Below are positions 38,437 to 49,601 of a stretch of DNA of 64,000 nucleotides, piece after piece. The position numbers were made by a program, and so were the translations under genes. The stretch spans positions 42,678,766 to 42,742,765 of the forward strand of contig CM076147.1 of the NCBI GenBank assembly GCA_038025085.1. Reading direction: 5' to 3'. Each line of letters begins with the position of its first letter. Within the stretch, counting starts at the first letter, position 1. The notes under the pieces are model-generated. The model was given only the letters and a program-made list of their open reading frames with translations, was not told the DNA's origin and did not search any database. The stretch comes from Tetragonia tetragonoides. Taxonomy: Eukaryota; Streptophyta; Magnoliopsida; Caryophyllales; Aizoaceae.

Positions 38437-41400
38437 TCAACAGATTCTAGGCAAGTTATCCCAACTGTAGCAGCTAGGATTCCAATTACCATCATCATCA
38501 TCATAATCTGCAGTGCTCACAGCAGGAAAAGACGGGAGCTGTTGTCGTTGATCAAGTCCATAATAATTGTCATCTGCACTGACAGAAGATTGGCCGACTG
38601 AGCTTTCCCGGCCACCACCATCGTCGCACCAGGAAGGAACCTGAACACGTGAAGGGATCAGCTCAAGAATGTTCGACAAGTCTTCGTTCATTGAGTTCAA
38701 TTGCTGCTGCTCTTCCAATTCTTCTTTCTTGATTCCTGCTTTGATCCCAAGAAACAAAGATTTGTCATGCAATAGCATATTGCTGTAATCACAGAGTTAG
38801 ATCATTATGGTGATTTGTACATTAACAATACAACATGGGATAAAAGAAGTAGATGAAACCGTAAAACAAAGGCAATCTAATTTCTCCCTGCGCCCTTCCA
38901 TTTCTTCTTACAGATTAAGAAGATCACATATATGTATCAATTACCTTGCCTTCTGCTGAATTTTTGGATTTGTGAGTCTCATTATTCAATCTGAAACTTA
39001 TCAATCAAAGATCTTAAGGAGAGATTCCAAAAGAAAGTAGACTTTCAGGTATCGCTAATGAAGCTAGCTCACTTTCGAATTCTGCTTGGTCTTGGTGCCT
39101 CAAATAGTTAAAAGGCATCATATAATTTTACCAGTTCAGCACGAGTTTCCTAAATAACACAAATCTTCTCCGATTTCTGTACAAATCATTCTTTTTGTTC
39201 AAAGGATCAAGGGTGTACATAATTACATATCATACTTAGAAGGTTGATTGTCTGTAATTGTAGTTACTACAAGTTGTACCTTACCAGCATCCCACTTTCC
39301 TTGAATGAACATGTCTTAGAAAAGCGAAGCTCAGTCACACTTTAATGCTACTAGGAATGATGACTATGACTAGTATTAAGAAGGTGAGACCATGAAAGGG
39401 ATATTTGCATTGTGATGCTAAACAAGGTTAGAGAATAGAAAGGTGACATAAACTTTGCCACTACAAGATTTTGTCTGGTCTGCCTATGCTCCTTAAGTCC
39501 TTAGCATGATGTGTAGCAACTCAGAACTGTAGTAAACTCATGGTGTGATGCATTTGGCCCTAAATTTTTGCAATGAATTCAATTTAATGTTGTTAATAAA
39601 AGACAACATTAAATTGATTTCCACAAGCAGAGCATGCTTTTCAATTGCTCAATGATTATTGGTACCCAAAATACAAGAGCAATAAATTCCAATCAAAATG
39701 AGAATAAATGCAACTCATATTCATACATTTAATCAATCAAAACACAATAAAACCAATACCAAACTAAAACAATCAATTTTTTTTTAAGTACTAAAACTCA
39801 CCAGTGGAAGAATTCTCAGAGCTAGCAATATCCCACTGAAGAACACAATCCTCTCTGTTCCTCTTCAAACTACTACCACCAACCTTAACTTGAGCCTCTT
39901 GCAATAAATCATCCAATAACCCACTTTTGGTCCGACCCAAATTACCAATATTCATCTTCATTTCCTCACTTGGGTCATCCTCATCTATCATCTTTTGGCA
40001 TAATTGGTTTGAAGGGAGCTCATAATTCATTCTATCAAAATCCAATGACCGGCAACTATTCATACCCAAACCCGAACCCATATCCCCGGGTTCAATCCGG
40101 GTCAGACCTGAACTAAACCCAAACCCCATTAGGCTCGGCGGAAACTGACCCATTTGCGAGGGCAATGAAACGGGTCGACTCATAAACGGGTTCGGGCGTA
40201 GAAATTGAGGAGGTTGGATGGGATAGAGAGAGGAGGAGAGAGAAACAGGGTCAAACAGAGGAAGTGTTGTGTTATTGTTATTATGATTGTGGTTATTATT
40301 ATTATTATTAGGAGGGGTTTTGAGGAGAGAGAGTGGCACTGCTGGTGGTTGTTGTGGTGGTGGTGGTGGTTGATTTGAGTGGTCATTTGGGTAAAGTGGG
40401 AGACCTTGGCGAAGCCTTCTTTTAACCCTAGTGTTCCAATAGTTCTTAATTTCATTGTCAGTTCTACCAGGTAGCTGCAAAATTAAACCAAAAAAAAAAA
40501 AAAACGATCAGCTACAAATACATATGAGATTAAGACATCCATGGATATAGCATGCAAATGTAAAACGTCCGTTTTTAGACTTTGTTGACAGCTACGAACT
40601 TACTAGAGCAAAATTTACAGAGAGATTTGGGTGTTTAATTAATAATTACATCTAGATGCCCAGGAGAAAAGTGTTGTAAATCATGATTATTAGAGCAAAA
40701 CCCAGAAATAAAAAAACAGCACTGAATTTGGCGACAGCAAAACAAAGAAATCAGAAAGATGTCTCCAAAGTTGGTTACAAAAAACCCAGAAAAAAATAAT
40801 ATCAGTAAGATCAGAAATGAAGATTTTTCATGGGTGTGTGTGAACAGTGATAAATGATAATAGTGCATTTTTGACTTTCAATAAAATTTAATAAACGGTT
40901 AAAAAGGAAAAAGCATTTTTTATGTGCACGGGTGGGGAGAAAATCTTCAGACCCATTTTCCAGAAAAAGGTAAAATAAAAAAAATAAGTAAAATTAAAAT
41001 GAAATTCAGCACAGCACAACCCAGATTGAATTGCACCATAGCTTGTAGCAACAACCCACTTTTCAGCTCCATTAGAGATGATAACTCCATTGATGAACAC
41101 CAAATGATCCGAAAAAAACACACACACACACACACAAATCAATAGCAAAATGAACTCAAGTCTGAAAAACACACAAAAAAACAGACAAAACTTACCCAAA
41201 ATTATTTTGCTAAAACAACCCAAAATTCACCTAATTGAACAACAAATATTCCCAAAAACGCAACATAAACAGAAATTCACAACAAAAAAGAAAAGAAAAA
41301 CAGAGCACTAAGAAGAAAGAAAACAGAGGGAAAAGAAAAGGAAGAATTACATGAGCAGAAATACGAGCCCACTTATTGCCAAGTTTAGAGTGAAGGTCAA

Positions 41401-41634
41401 TGATAAGCCTTTCTTCATCAATAGAAAAGGCACCTTTCTTCAAGTTGGGCCTCAAATGGTTAGCCCATCTAAGCCTACAGCTCTTACCACACCTTTGAAG
41501 CCCAGTATTCCTCTGTACCGCGTTCCAGTTACCTTCTCCGTGTTTCTTCACATAATCAATCAACACCGCATCTTCTCCTGCTGACCATGGTCCCTTCTTC
41601 AATAGCAATCCTGTTTGATCTGATGATGATGATA

Positions 41635-41672
<38 letters not shown>

Positions 41673-41689
41673 TCCCCTGGTGCTATCAT
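38437..41689 (-). CDS. GAMYB-like R2R3-MYB transcription factor (436 aa, 3 exons)
   Basis: Minus-strand exons 41689-41351, 40474-39802 and 38735-38437 join to 436 codons. Exon 1 has a 12-residue Asn run (N7-18; TTG repeat on the plus strand), then R2 ([20 protein letters not shown] ... [16 protein letters not shown]) and most of R3 ([20 protein letters not shown]). Exon 2 completes R3 with [20 protein letters not shown]. The [25 protein letters not shown] pattern, a miR159-type site and the [20 protein letters not shown]-terminal segment place it in the GAMYB group (MYB33/65/97/101/120 relatives). These regulate gibberellin-linked anther, pollen-tube and seed programmes. The exon 3 acceptor was set at 38735 (gcag) because the nearer-upstream acceptor at 38782 is out of phase. 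Reading through the second donor gives an early stop after TGEF. Confidence 0.88.
40003..40023 (-). promoter_or_regulatory. miR159/319 target site in the MYB mRNA
   Basis: The minus-strand sequence gagctcccttcaaaccaat and its flank encode ELPSNQ. GAMYB genes carry the miR159 site at an equivalent place, encoding ELPSFQ-like residues. Against miR159a I count mismatches at miRNA positions 1, 6, 20 and 21; the central region is fully paired. Confidence 0.78.
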
Positions 41690-41819
41690 TTCAATTCAAA
41701 AAAAAAAAGAAAAAAGAAATTAAATTAATGGGTGTCTTTTTTTTTTTTTTTTAAATTTGGTTTTGTTGTGGGTTTTGATTGGTACTTTTGGGTTCTGGGA
41801 TTTTGAGAAGGGGACAGAA

Positions 41820-41936
41820 GAGAAAAGGAGAGAGAGAGAGAGAGAGAGAGAATGAGGGGGGGGGGTTTAATTTGGTGGAGGAGAGAGAAAAAGAGAGAGA
41901 GATGGGGGGAATGGGGAATGGGGAATGGGGAATGGG

Positions 41937-41985
<49 letters not shown>
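41820..41985. repeat. (GA)n and GGGGAAT repeats upstream of the MYB
   Basis: Two GA runs (about 41828-41850 and 41941-41981) flank a 7-bp repeat, four copies of ggggaat-like units (about 41905-41938). They lie 130-300 bp upstream of the MYB start codon. Read on the minus strand they form the same CT-rich leader type seen at 5.8 and 32.9 kb. Confidence 0.8.
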
Positions 41986-43030
41986 AGGCTGGAAGGAGGT
42001 CTGGCCTGAGTTTGCCCCTGGTTATCATACGCAAGGCCACATGGCTTTTGCTGTTTTTACGCGCTTTATTTTTCTTTTTTTTTCCCATCTTTTTTCTTCT
42101 TCACATAGGCCGTCACAGATGGACTCTTTCCGAACTTCACTGCTAAAATGCCAACATTATAGCAACTCGTATTTTTGAACAATAATAAAACTTGTGTATA
42201 CATAAATCGACCAATTTTACTTTGTATATGATAAAATCATTATATATACACAGAAATTGATCATGGCCCAGTGTGCACATATATACACAAGATCTTCTGT
42301 TCCGTTTCATTCGTTCTGTTCGGTGTTGTTCCCCTTTGCATTCTTTACTTCATTTTGTCACATTTTTTTTCATTATCCGCGTCGCGTCGTTCCATTTTAA
42401 TCCATTTCATTTCTTAGTTCTTACCGTCCGACACCATTTCGTTGAAGAGAACAACACCTAAATAATGTAGAAATAAAATACATTGATTTTGTTTTCCTCT
42501 GTTCTGCGCATATTTTGATCTGATCACTTTGTGGGTCTTGCCTGTTTTTCTTTTTTTATTGCTTCTGTGTTTCTACAAATTGAGTACTTGCTCAACAAGT
42601 CATGAGTCATGATGACTTTGTATATGTGTGTGGTACTTTGGTAGTGTGCACTTTTTCTACATTTGATTTGAGGGCAAATTTAAGGTTGTTTGGATAAAGT
42701 GGTTTAGCTTTTTGAGGTTCCTTACAATTAGGGACATGGACATGGCTGCTCTCGATCTAAAACTGCAAGCCACTGAATACTACTCTTAAAAAACTCCAAT
42801 CCTCATCCTTGCTTTTACTTTTATCTTTTCCATTTGGAAGATTTTTGTTATCTATTTGGAGGATGATGTTTACAATTTTATCGACCCATAAATAACTAAT
42901 CTTTCATATCATTAGCAATAGCCTTGTGGAGAAAAAGTAACAATTGACCAAAGAGTACTTCAATTATGCATAAAGGAAATATAACTATCTCTATATATAC
43001 AAAAGTTATAAATTATTCATAAAGGAAAAG
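41986..43030. other. MYB promoter and intergenic
   Basis: No gene was recognised. It contains the presumed MYB promoter on the minus strand and AT-rich sequence. Confidence 0.4.
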
Positions 43031-43032
43031 GT

Positions 43033-43224
43033 TTAAACCCGAAATGACCCGAGACTAAAGTGATCAGACCTGAACTTGAAAGTTGTGAGATAATTTTTGT
43101 CAAACCTGTTGGGTAACCCGAAACCGAATCCAATAGTGACCCGAATATTTTGACTAGTATATTTTGACTCGACTGCATTTGACCTGATCCGAACCCAATC
43201 CATCCAACCCGTTTGCCAGGTCTA
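43033..43224. mobile_element. GGGTCGGGT-family MITE, truncated copy
   Basis: It ends gtttgccaggtcta like the copy at 30325 and shares tgttgggtaacccgaaaccg and the gttgtgaga segment. The left end (tagagctgg) is missing and the copy is more diverged. Confidence 0.55.
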
Positions 43225-43469
43225 ATTTTACGGTATTAGAATGTGTTTGAGATGCATTATTGGTCTTAGATTAAGATTTTTTTGGATTTGATAAGAGGAA
43301 CTTTTGTCCTCTATGGGCGTGGCTTATGATTATATCAAATAGTAGTGGCTTTTAATTTGTACCTCATATGATTATTTAGGACAAAAGGAACATCCAAGTG
43401 ATGCTTGGATATATAGTTTGGTAGGCTTATTATACGTGTAGGCACGAAAAAAATGTTTATGTGTCATGT

Positions 43470-44162
43470 CGGAAATTAAATGGGTTAAAGTCATACTATA
43501 ACTCATAAATAAGCATTTTTGAGATAATTAAATTAATTCTTGTAGGTAAATTAGATACCTATTTTAATTAATTAATTTTTCTCTAATAATGGTTAAAAGC
43601 CTAAAAATGGGCCTTGAATTATTAAAGTTGGGTCGTGACTACCAAGTCCATGAAACATGACCCATGACTACCAAGTCCAGCCTGAAACCCTATGATTCAA
43701 CTCTCTCTATAAATACAGCTCCCTAGACTCATTTAGAGGTTCTTCAGGCAGATTCCAGTCAGACTCCAGCCGCCCTGCAGAAGGAGAATTTCGGAGACCT
43801 GAAGATCCAGACGCTCCATTAGATCAAATTTATTCCTTCCAAGGAGATTGAAGCCTCTAAACTTTGAAGATCAGTCATTGAATGTGATCAAGCCTCAAAT
43901 CCGGCATACGTTCAACAAATCAAATCAAGCCTTTGGACGAGATCAAGTCAATTACGACCCTTGTTCAATAAATCAAATCAAACATCTGAACACGATCAAG
44001 CCATTAAGTTCGGCCCGAATTCAGTCAATCAAATCAAAGTCAAGTGAAGATCGAATAAGGGGATCAAATTAGAGATTGTAACTCATATTCAATATCAATA
44101 AAATTTGTTCATATATTTTGTCTCCATTATTTATTTTCAGATACGAAATTTGTGTTTACAAC
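43470..44162 (+). mobile_element. probable solo LTR
   Basis: It has LTR anatomy in order: a possible TG start (tgtcggaaatt, about 43468), a TATA box tataaata (43708-43715) followed by a pyrimidine/purine leader, a run of degenerate gatcaag/caaatcaa repeats, an AATAAA-like signal near 44097 and an end tttacaaca. No gag/pol or primer-binding site follows. The terminal dinucleotides and TSD could not be fixed, so the borders are approximate. Confidence 0.4.
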
Positions 44163-45656
44163 ACGTACGTAGAATATAGAAAACAATTGCTTATACACCA
44201 AATTGGGTTATGTTACCCAACACTTAAAAAATTCCAGCACAAGATATTTGGTAAGAAGGAAATGTGAAAGGGGAATAACGTACCTTATAGCTAAAGCTAA
44301 TGATTCTAAAAAAAGGAGAAAGAGTGGTATACGACGAAGGGAGAGTGATATTGGCATGGCCCATATTAGGCTTCACGAGGAATATGATGATCCAAGTACT
44401 CTTGAATTGAAGAGAGAGAAAGTATACATAAAAAAAAGGGGAATGAAATCATATCGAAGATGATGTTTACAATCCTCAGGCATTTACTGATTTGGGTACA
44501 AAAAAGGATCCCATAATTTTGCATCATGTGTTGCCTTTGCCCACAAATATAAAGTTTGAAGACCATATTTTCTAGGAAAAGACAAGGAGAATGTGTCACC
44601 AATATTCGCCATTCTCAATTTGCTAATTGGGTTTTCCTTTTGTTAATGTGAGCAAAAAAAAAAAGAGTCAAGTCGCACTTTTTTTTCATCAATTCTATCT
44701 CTTGCCCTCTAGACACTAGATATGATTCAATTCAATTTCAAACATATCTTCCCCCTCTTGATCATTAATTGGAACATAGGAGAAGATGGTGATGGTAGTG
44801 GTGATCAATCCTCATGCTCTAACATAGGAGAAGATGGTGATGGTAGTGGTGATCAACGATCAGTATGCTTGGATTTTCGAATTACAAAATCAAGCACTTA
44901 TTCTGTCAGACCGACTTTTAAGACAATGTTATGTCATACCTATAATGGAGGGGTTTCATGTTAGGCATATCCTAAAGACGATTCCAAACACGAGATATTG
45001 TACCATACTCGTGTCGGGTGTGCCATCCAACTTTTTAAATTTTTTTTTTTTTTATCATTTAATTATAGTTATCCTTAGTTTTACTAGTTGATTCACTTTT
45101 TTGAATTTTTAGGGCACAACTTGATTGTAGAGCAAGCTTATTTCTGTAATGTTCGTCATGAATAAGGATAAGGCAGAAGGGCATAACTGCAGAAGGCAGT
45201 CCAAAACACTCCAACGCCTTTATGTTAAAGACAAATTGGGCCTCGGCGAGCAAATTGATTAAACACAGTTGGGCCTAGTCCTTTCCTGACAAGAACTGAT
45301 CCAAACATGGTTAATAATTTCTCCATAGTCAGTGTTTTCTAATTTTTTTTCAATAGGATCTCTGTGAATATCATGTCAAAATCTTTTTATTCTGCACAAA
45401 ATATTATCATAGGAGATTATCTGGGATATTTTATCTCCAGCGCAAAATTTCTTGTGTTACGATAACACGATGTAACTGTATTACCCTCTCACAATCTTCT
45501 GAAAATAACTTTTTTTATTGGTTGGGTTACACCAAATCAGCAATAATATGGTGGTTTGTTACCGTAATCCTTGAAATTTTTCGTTAATTGTAGGCATACA
45601 CCTCTATTTTAGATCTTCATCAGCTTAATTAATTGGAGGAGAGTATATAATAGAAA
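44163..45656. other. intergenic
   Basis: No coding gene was supported. ORFs near 44203 and 44722 are short; the second is created by the 48-bp repeat at 44773. Confidence 0.4.
44773..44855 (+). repeat. 48-bp tandem repeat, two copies
   Basis: aacataggagaagatggtga begins at 44773 and again at 44821, with the following tggtagtggtgatcaa also repeated. The second copy diverges after gatcaa, near 44855. Confidence 0.85.
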
Positions 45657-47122
45657 TCTAATATATATATATATATAGATTTTTGGGTATAAGCATTGGT
45701 AAGGTGACAAGTGTCACCCTTCCATTGCCTTATGCCCTTATATCCAAGTAATTAATTAAAATATTTATTAAATTTTTTAAAAGAAGTGGTATGACTTAGT
45801 GTTAATTATTAAACATAAATTAGAGTAATCAATATAGAGTGTTAATTGCTTTGATTAACATATTGTCATAATTTATGCAGTTAATAATATAAAAATAATA
45901 ATAAATCAATAATGATATAAGTGCATTAAATTTATGTATTTTATATTTATTAGCATATTATATCAAATTATAAAATAATGTAACTTTGGTTACCCAACTC
46001 AAATAAATATAACTGCTACTTTATTGGATCAAAATGAAAAGTACTTCAAAATAAGATATATTAATGTTGGGTAAGAACGCAGGTAACGTGACAGCAAGTG
46101 TCACGTAATGATTGGTTTATTTTTAATCTGTCTTTTTTTTTTGTTATGGATAAATAAATATCCTATGATAATTGCTATAGTTTGTTCATATTTCTAATTT
46201 AGTGCAATCTAAAATGGGATTAATGTAAAACTTCAACGTTTTCAATTGTTAACTAATTTGGTAATGTAAGGATCCTAAGATTTGACTATTAGTTGTTTAC
46301 AATAAATTCTATTTGCATTCAAAAAAATAAAAAAAATAAATTCAAATTAGGTAGAGATGATGAATATTTGTCAGAATAGATACACGTAATATAATAAGTG
46401 TTACATAGTGGTGGGTATACTGCATGTAACTACAAGTGTCACATCTTGATAAAAATAAATAAAAAAAAATCTTTTTTTGAGATGATGAGTCCTCGCATTT
46501 TTTTAATTTTAATTACAAAAAAGGTTAGACTTTCAACTTTCAAATTCTAATTGATGAAACACACAATAAGGAAAGGTATATCCACCATTAGAGTTGGTGG
46601 GTACAAGCGCAAGTAACTACATGTATCACATTTTGATAAATTAATTTATTTTTTTTCGTGATGGTGATGGTCCTCGCAATATTCTTATTTTCATTCGAAA
46701 GAAGGTTAGATTTTCAACTTTCAAATTCTAATAAGTGAAACACATATTAAGGAACAATCAGAACGGATCAAATTGGCTGTGGGTATAATCATCATTTTTA
46801 CATGTGACTAAAATTTTCAAGGATATAACATATCAAATAAAATAACAAGTAGGGTCATATTTTGGAGTGACTGTTTGTTAAGTTATATATTTGAGGTACA
46901 ACTGCATGTTAAATGATCAGTTAGAAATTATTATTTTATTATTTTGTTAGGTCAGTGATAAATTTTTTTGGAGATATGCTAATTACTCAGTATGCATATA
47001 ACATTTCGATTCATCACCATTTTCATTCAAAAATATATTTCCCTTATTAATTTTTTTTATCTGCGTATATTAAAAATGTAGTAATAAAAAGATATCCGTG
47101 CGTAGCACGGGTAACTTCCTAG
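45657..47122 (+). mobile_element. Helitron-like non-autonomous element
   Basis: The 3' end is well defined: stem ccgtgc/gcacgg (47096-47101 and 47105-47110), 8-nt spacer, CTAG at 47119-47122 and then T. The 5' end is tentative, at tctaatatat (45657, preceded by A). The body is AT-rich and non-coding. It holds a recurring module, gggta...gtaac...caagtgtcac, at about 45683, 46069, 46411 and 46597; the last two belong to a 186-bp tandem repeat. The end sequence closely resembles the Helitron end at 2724-2753. Confidence 0.55.
46410..46760 (+). repeat. 186-bp imperfect tandem repeat inside the Helitron-like element
   Basis: Copy 1 starts at 46410 and copy 2 at 46596 (ggtgggta). They share tgtaact/agtaactaca, tcctcgca and gactttcaactttcaaattc-like blocks and an ending near aaacacacaataagga/aaacacatattaagga. 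Confidence 0.75.
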
Positions 47123-47180
47123 TACAAATTAAACCCTAACCCTTTGAAGAACTATACTCACTACGCATTTTTTGTACAAA

Positions 47181-47753
47181 ATGTCGTGGCTTAGAAAATC
47201 TCCAATGGCAATGTTGAAATCTGCGGCCATTAGACTTCTGAAAATTCGAATTAAATTACAAAAGAGATTTTCTTCATCTAATAAAATATCCGATCTGGCG
47301 GATATAGAAATAATGTTCCCGGATGAAATAATATTCGACATCCTAACCCATTTGCCTGCAAAATCAATCAACCGTTTCAAATGCGTTTCGAAACACTGGC
47401 TTTCCGTCATCTCCAGCGACCATTCTAATTCTCCTCAGTCATGGGCCGTCTTGGGTCGGGCCATCGGGTTTCGCGGTTCAGGCCCGGCGGCTGTAAAGCT
47501 GTCTCTTGCTGAACCCCCAAATAAACTCAAGTTCCTTGACGATTACACAACTTGTGGAGGAATTATTGTGTAGTCCAGGACTCACTTATTTTGTGAGAAG
47601 AGGGAGCAGTGCTCCTGGACTATGCAAAAATTTCTCCAACTTGGGACAGAAGAACCCTATGATCCCAAGCTACATGATATCAACGTGGGCGTCATCGCTT
47701 GCAGTTCCACCAATGGGCTTCTCCTCATCCATGTCTACAAGTATAAAACTTAG
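47181..47753 (+). pseudogene. truncated F-box gene, copy 1 of a tandem trio
   Basis: ATG 47181 opens 130 codons. After a basic N-terminal extension comes an F-box (MFPDEIIFDILTHLPAKSIN, RFKCVSKHWLSVISSD) and the LSLAEPPNKL segment, both close to the two intact neighbours. The frame ends at 47573. Homology to the GxCNGLLLL landmark continues in another frame (IACSSTNGLLLIHVY, about 47690-47745) and then stops near 47753. A 10-bp inverted repeat, tagtccagga/tcctggacta (47571-47580 and 47612-47621), sits at the break. After 47760 the DNA matches the upstream region of the third copy, so the 3' half was lost at a duplication junction. The N-terminal F-box could still be translated. Confidence 0.75.
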
Positions 47754-48251
47754 CTTGAACAGTAACAACTCATGAGTCATGACTAGAGCCCATGGCTGAT
47801 GCCATTGATACTAGAAGATCAAAGTTCATTCGCAAACTGCAAACACTAGCAAATTAGAGCAGAATGAATTAACATTGCTGAACAAGGTCTCATTTATAAT
47901 TTCAACCAAATATCAGCGAAGAAGATTATAATAATTTCAACTAATGTTCTTCAAATTGCTTCCTAATCAGAACTACTCGATCATAGAGAAAGAAAAATTA
48001 TCTTAAAGAGAGCATAAAATTTCAATGGGCTAAGAGGAGGTCGATGGACTAAGGTATTTGGATGAAAAACATGACAAAACCCAGTCCCCTGCTTCAATCG
48101 GATTAGTCTGGGCTCAAAGAACTTGGGTGAACCTGTGATCTAAAAAAAAAACAGGACTTTAATTATTTTTTTTCTTATTAAAATCAAGAAACTATAAAAC
48201 CCTAAACCCTTGCAGAACTATACAAGTATATTTGTACAAGGTCCTCCTGTC

Positions 48252-49601
48252 ATGGTAAACAGTCGGCTGGATATGGGTATGGATATATTTTGCGAAGAAA
48301 TCATATTTGAGATCGTTTTACGATTGCCATCGAAATCAATCCACCGTTTCAAAAGCGTTTCGAAAGGCTGGCTTTACCTCATATCCAGCGACTATTTCAT
48401 CTCCAGTTACGTTTCTCTGCCCTCTCCTCCATCATGGGCCATGGTGGATCGAGTCATCCGGGTTGTTTCGGGCTTAGACAACCCGACCCTCAACCTCTCT
48501 GTTGCTGAACCCCCAAACATCAGCTCCTTATCAATTACATCACGTATGGCCCGACTACGATCCGATGAGTCGACTTTCCCCTTGGTACTTGGTAGCTGCA
48601 ATGGTCTGCTCCTCTTGGTCGTTAACAATAGGGAGGTCTCAGATCAGAACACTCCGTTGGTCTGCAACCCGATTACCAGCCAATGGTTCCAGCTCCCAAA
48701 GCCCCGAGTAGATGTGCTCCCTATTGATTACCCTTATTGGTTGGTGGGAGCGGCTGGGCTAGCCACCAAGGCTGAGGGCCCTGCTGATGCTAGTGGGATT
48801 GTAACGAATTTCATGGTGGCGGTTTATGACATTTCTGAAAATCATTTGGGGGAGTTTTATTCGATGATGATATTTTTTTCGTCGAAAATTGGGAGGTGGG
48901 AATCAAAGTATGTAACTTTTAATGAGGATAATAAAATGGAGGACATGCAGAAGTTAACTTTCCACGACGAGGTGTTTGAGTTTGATGGTCGTTTGTTTTG
49001 GGTGGACTTAGGAAGCGGGTTAGTTGTTTGGGATGAGCCTTTTAGCCCCGAACAGGAGGAGCTTAAATGTCGGTTTATCCCGCTCCCTAATGTATGTGTG
49101 AAACCGTACTGGAACTACCAGCGGTCCATTCAATCGGTTGGAGGATATATTCAGTTTATGGAGGTGTCAGCTAATAGCCAACAGGATTTTTGTATATGGA
49201 GGCTTAAGGATGATGGTAAGAAAGGCGAATGGAGTTTGGTGCACAAAGTGTCCTTGATGGATATTTGGACGCTTAAGGAAATTGGTAAGAATGGGGAATG
49301 GAATTTGGTGCATGATTTCCCAATGTGGTTCATGAAGTGGATACCAAATCCTTTGTTCTTCTACCCTTTTAATGCGGATGTGGTGGTATTCATGGTGCGA
49401 GATAGTATCTTTTCTGTAAATGTTCGGGCTAGAAAGCTTGTTGGCACTGGTGGAGGACATGGCGGTATATTCTCTAGGGAGGTTAAAAATTATTGGGATA
49501 CTGTGGTGCCATATGTGATCCCCAAGTGGCCAATTTCACTCCCTCATCATCAGTCATCAAACATTGTTCTAGGTTCTGTTCCTATTTTTCTTCCCTCCTG
49601 A
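48252..49601 (+). CDS. F-box protein, copy 2 (449 aa)
   Basis: Intronless. The start is ATG 48252; 48273 is equally possible and lines up better with copy 3 (MGMDIFCEE). The N-terminal F-box is FCEEIIFEIVLRLPSKSIHR, FKSVSKGWLYLISSD. Next come LSVAEPPNIS, LGSCNGLLLLVVNN, VCNPITSQWFQLPKP and a C-terminal F-box-associated beta-propeller-like region. An internal repeat is visible: WRLKDDGKKGEWSLVHKV is followed by WTLKEIGKNGEWNLVHDF. Such proteins give SCF E3 ligases their substrate choice: the F-box binds SKP1 and the C-terminal part binds the target, which is unknown here. The leader carries aaaccctaaacccttgcaga (about 48197), shared with the other two copies. Confidence 0.88.
   Translation: MVNSRLDMGMDIFCEEIIFEIVLRLPSKSIHRFKSVSKGWLYLISSDYFISSYVSLPSPPSWAMVDRVIRVVSGLDNPTLNLSVAEPPNISSLSITSRMARLRSDESTFPLVLGSCNGLLLLVVNNREVSDQNTPLVCNPITSQWFQLPKPRVDVLPIDYPYWLVGAAGLATKAEGPADASGIVTNFMVAVYDISENHLGEFYSMMIFFSSKIGRWESKYVTFNEDNKMEDMQKLTFHDEVFEFDGRLFWVDLGSGLVVWDEPFSPEQEELKCRFIPLPNVCVKPYWNYQRSIQSVGGYIQFMEVSANSQQDFCIWRLKDDGKKGEWSLVHKVSLMDIWTLKEIGKNGEWNLVHDFPMWFMKWIPNPLFFYPFNADVVVFMVRDSIFSVNVRARKLVGTGGGHGGIFSREVKNYWDTVVPYVIPKWPISLPHHQSSNIVLGSVPIFLPS

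Noticed and set aside
38736..38782. Use of the acceptor at 38782 for MYB exon 3, adding [12 protein letters not shown]
   Set aside because: It leaves the reading frame out of phase with exon 2. The gcag acceptor ending at 38736 keeps phase and has a better pyrimidine tract.
44722..45091. Overlapping small ORFs with Asp/Gly repeats
   Set aside because: Created by the 48-bp tandem repeat; no start context or domain.
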